A stretch of DNA of 22,362 nt from positions 1 through 22,362 of IMG/VR virus record IMGVR_UViG_3300037343_000307, one strand, 5' to 3'. The first letter of the stretch is position 1. Every line of letters starts with the position of its first letter. The position numbers and the translations under genes were made by a program. The DNA is from a virus. The notes under the pieces were generated by a model. It ran no database searches. It worked only from the letters and a program-made list of their open reading frames with translations, and was not told the DNA's origin. Positions 20,442-22,362 of the stretch are shown piece after piece.

Positions 20442-20938
20442 GACGCAGGTCCTGCCAGAGGCCTGCAAACGACCAGCGTTGTTCTGCCGGGGAGATACCA
20501 GCTCGGGAAGTCCTCGGGCCAGTTGACACGAAGCCCATAGATTGCCGCCGTGTCCTCAGTGTCCTGACGCTTCGCTGCATCGAAAGTGCCGTAGAGATGC
20601 GCGGCCACTGCGGCGGCTTTCCTGTCCTTGCGGTAGAAATAGCCGTGATCCACAAGCGCGCGCGGCCAGGGATCGACGTTATAGCCGCGCCCATTGAACA
20701 ACCCACGCCTCGCCAGAACCGAAGGCGAGAAGTCCGATCTGGACAGATGCCAGCCATGGCGTTCGCCGAACACCACGGCCAGTCGCTGGCGCGTGGCGTG
20801 CAGATCCTGTTGCAGGGCGTTGCTCCGGGGATAGCGTTGCGCGTCGCGCAGCTTTTCCTGGAACTCGGTCACTGTGTTGACAAGAGCGGCAACCTCGTCA
20901 CCGTGCAAATCGGCGGGCTGCATGTGGGGCGCGTTCAT
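20438..20938 (-). CDS. Hypothetical protein between two methyltransferases
   Basis: 166 residues from ATG 20938. A longer frame to 21310 exists, but its first 124 residues lie on the second methyltransferase and read as Arg/Gly/His-rich noise; 20938 also makes an ATGA overlap. Features are a helical start (DEVAALVNTVTEFQEKLRDAQRYPRSNALQQDLHATRQRL), then GERHGWHLSRSDF, LFNGRGYNV and a Tyr/Phe/Arg-rich middle (DHGYFYRKDRKAAAVAAHLY), ending with WPEDFPSWYLPGRTTLVVCRP. I do not recognise a family. Both boundaries overlap the methyltransferases by four bases, so it is translated with them and may be a partner protein. No nuclease motif is evident. Confidence 0.78.
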   Translation of the reverse strand: MNAPHMQPADLHGDEVAALVNTVTEFQEKLRDAQRYPRSNALQQDLHATRQRLAVVFGERHGWHLSRSDFSPSVLARRGLFNGRGYNVDPWPRALVDHGYFYRKDRKAAAVAAHLYGTFDAAKRQDTEDTAAIYGLRVNWPEDFPSWYLPGRTTLVVCRPLAGPAS

Positions 20939-22194
20939 GCTGCCAGTCTCCTCGACTTGGTGGCCGCGAAGGTTTCGCCGGTTTCCGCCAGCACAGCCTC
21001 CTGACCCGTGAAGGATTGCCAGCGCGCGATGGCCACATCGACATAGGCCGGGTTCAACTCGATCCCGAAGCACACCCGACTTGTGGTTTCGGCCGCGATC
21101 AGCGTGGTGCCGGATCCCATGAAGGGTTCGAACACCGCCTGACCCGGGCTGGAATTGTTCAGCATCGGGCGGCGCATGCATTCGACCGGCTTCTGGGTGC
21201 CATGGACGGTTGCCGCGTCCTGATCCTTGCCGGAGATATGCCATAGCGTCGTCTGCTTGCGATCTCCGGCCCAGTGGCCCTTGCCGGTCTTCTTGACGGC
21301 ATACCAGCAAGGTTCATGTTGCCAGTGATAGTCGCCGCGGCTGAGGACGAGGCGGTCCTTGGCCCAGATGATCTGCGACCGTACGGCGAAACCCGCCGCC
21401 AGCAGGCTCTCGGCGACGGTCGTGGCATGCAGTGCGCCATGCCAGACATAGGCGACATCGCCGGGGAACAGCGCCCAAGCCTCGCGCCAGTCGGCCCGGT
21501 CGTCGTTCAGCACGCGGCCTATGCGCTTGGTTTTGGCGGCCCCCGCCTGGTTGCGCCAAGACGGGTCATATTCCACGCCGTAAGGCGGGTCGGTCACCAT
21601 CAGCAGCGGCTTCACTTCGCCAAGAAGGTGCCCGACCACGTCCGCCGAGGTGCTGTCGCCGCAGATCAGCCGGTGCGACCCGAGTTGCCAGATGTCGCCC
21701 GCCACCGACACCGGCGTGACCGGAGGTTCCGGAATATCATCCTCGCCTTCGACCGCGCCGCCTTCCAGCTGATCGGGATCGCGCAATAAGGCATCCAGAT
21801 CCTCATCGGTGATGCCCAGCAGCGTCAGGTCGAAATCCTCGGCCAGCAGCCCCGCGATCTCGTCGCGCAACATCGCCTCGTCCCATTCGCCCAACTCGGT
21901 CAGTTTATTGTCGGCGATGCGGTACGCCCGGCGCTCCGCCTCGTCGAGGTGGCTGAGGCGGATCACCGGCACGTCCTTCAACCCGAGCATCGCAGCCGCC
22001 AGCACCCGGCCATGCCCGGCAATCAGCTCGCCGTCGTCGGCCACCATGCAGGGCACGGTCCAGCCGAACTTCGCCATGCTTGCTGCGATCTTGGCGACCT
22101 GGTCGGTGCCGTGGATCTTGGCGTTGCGGGCGTAGGGGCGCAGCCGGTCAATCGGCCACGTCTCGATCTGGCTCGGTGCAAAGACCAGGTCCAT
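20935..22194 (-). CDS. DNA methyltransferase with ParB-like N-terminal domain, DPPY type (predicted m6A)
   Basis: 419 residues. The N-terminal ParB-like domain (about 10-105: RLRPYARNAKIHG, DQVAKIAASMAKFGWTVP, DDGELIAGHGRVLAAA, RRAYRIADNKLTELGEWDEA) is very similar to that in the TSPPY-type gene. The catalytic part has motif IV TDPPYGVEYDP (DPPY 202-205) and motif I EPFMGSGTT (356-364), plus ELNPAYVDVAIARW at the end: an N6-adenine-type beta-class methyltransferase. The gene precedes the small unknown gene with a four-base overlap. Upstream 168 bases are non-coding; the ribosome site (GAGA) is weak. Likely role: modification of phage DNA to resist host restriction, or gene control; target sequence unknown. 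Confidence 0.93.
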   Translation of the reverse strand: MDLVFAPSQIETWPIDRLRPYARNAKIHGTDQVAKIAASMAKFGWTVPCMVADDGELIAGHGRVLAAAMLGLKDVPVIRLSHLDEAERRAYRIADNKLTELGEWDEAMLRDEIAGLLAEDFDLTLLGITDEDLDALLRDPDQLEGGAVEGEDDIPEPPVTPVSVAGDIWQLGSHRLICGDSTSADVVGHLLGEVKPLLMVTDPPYGVEYDPSWRNQAGAAKTKRIGRVLNDDRADWREAWALFPGDVAYVWHGALHATTVAESLLAAGFAVRSQIIWAKDRLVLSRGDYHWQHEPCWYAVKKTGKGHWAGDRKQTTLWHISGKDQDAATVHGTQKPVECMRRPMLNNSSPGQAVFEPFMGSGTTLIAAETTSRVCFGIELNPAYVDVAIARWQSFTGQEAVLAETGETFAATKSRRLAA

Positions 22195-22280
22195 GGGCAG
22201 TTCTCATTTAACGTAAGGCGGACGTGCCGATAGGCGCGGGCAACATGGCCAGCGACAGGATCGGGGTCCGCGATGTGGGG

Positions 22281-22316
22281 GAAACGAAAATGCCCGCGAG
22301 GGGATACCTGCGGGCA
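22281..22316 (-). terminator. Probable rho-independent terminator for a minus-strand unit entering from the right
   Basis: In minus-strand RNA, TGCCCGC (22316-22310) pairs with GCGGGCA (22297-22291), with extra AGG/CCT pairing inside the loop, followed by TTTTCGTTTC (22290-22281). A stem with a U-rich tail is the usual intrinsic terminator form. It lies upstream of the methyltransferase gene, whose promoter should therefore lie within about 22195-22280. Confidence 0.65.
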
Positions 22317-22362
22317 CTATTCTTCGATGATCAATAGGTAGGTCAAGGGGGGCAGCTTTGTC

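Noticed and set aside
20939-21310. N-terminal extension of the protein between the two methyltransferases
   Set aside because: Overlaps the methyltransferase catalytic region out of frame, with noise-like composition; ATG 20938 makes a clean four-base overlap.
1-22362. CRISPR array, tRNA, rRNA or insertion sequence
   Set aside because: No regularly spaced repeats, cloverleaf, ribosomal motif, transposase gene or terminal inverted repeats were seen on either strand.

Overview
The window is the late (packaging, head and tail) region of a lambda-like siphophage, most likely a prophage, of a high-GC alphaproteobacterium, probably of the Rhodobacterales (Rhodobacter/Paracoccus type). The host guess rests on the high GC, on tail-tip proteins of the Rhodobacter gene-transfer-agent (GTA) type, and on small DUF families common in alphaproteobacterial mobile elements. 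No integrase, attachment site, lysis gene or host flank is visible, so prophage and free phage cannot be told apart here.

Layout. Positions 1-16427 (minus strand, read right to left) form one long late operon with many 1-4 base start/stop overlaps. The order is Nu1-like small terminase, GpA large terminase, gpW, portal B, protease C with a nested scaffold start, decoration protein D, major capsid E, FII-like joiner, gpZ-like protein, a NERD-domain cargo gene, gpU-like terminator, tail tube V, tail chaperone G/G-T and tape measure H. The lambda tip genes M-L-K-I-J are replaced by a GTA-type tip: distal tail protein (g12-like), Fe-S hub (g13-like), NlpC/P60 peptidase (g14-like) and the N-terminus of a megatron/baseplate protein (g15-like) that runs off the left edge.

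Positions 16428-16567 are a divergent AT-rich control region with an inverted repeat. Positions 16568-18983 (plus strand) hold a cluster of small genes: DUF6900-like, DUF3489-like, several unknowns and a membrane protein. Positions 19104-22194 (minus strand) hold two DNA methyltransferases with ParB-like N-terminal domains, with an unknown gene between them; all three are joined by 4-base overlaps. A terminator-like hairpin near 22.3 kb closes a minus-strand unit entering from the right.

The strongest observation is a complete programmed -1 frameshift element in the tail-chaperone gene: slippery heptamer A-AAA-AAC, 7-nt spacer and a 12-bp GC-rich hairpin. It joins the G-like protein to a 113-codon downstream frame that has no usable start of its own near its beginning. 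Other leads are the low-GC NERD gene inserted in the tail operon behind a perfect hairpin, the methyltransferase triad that shares one ParB-like module between two different catalytic domains, and the small-gene cluster ending in a probable DNA-binding protein.
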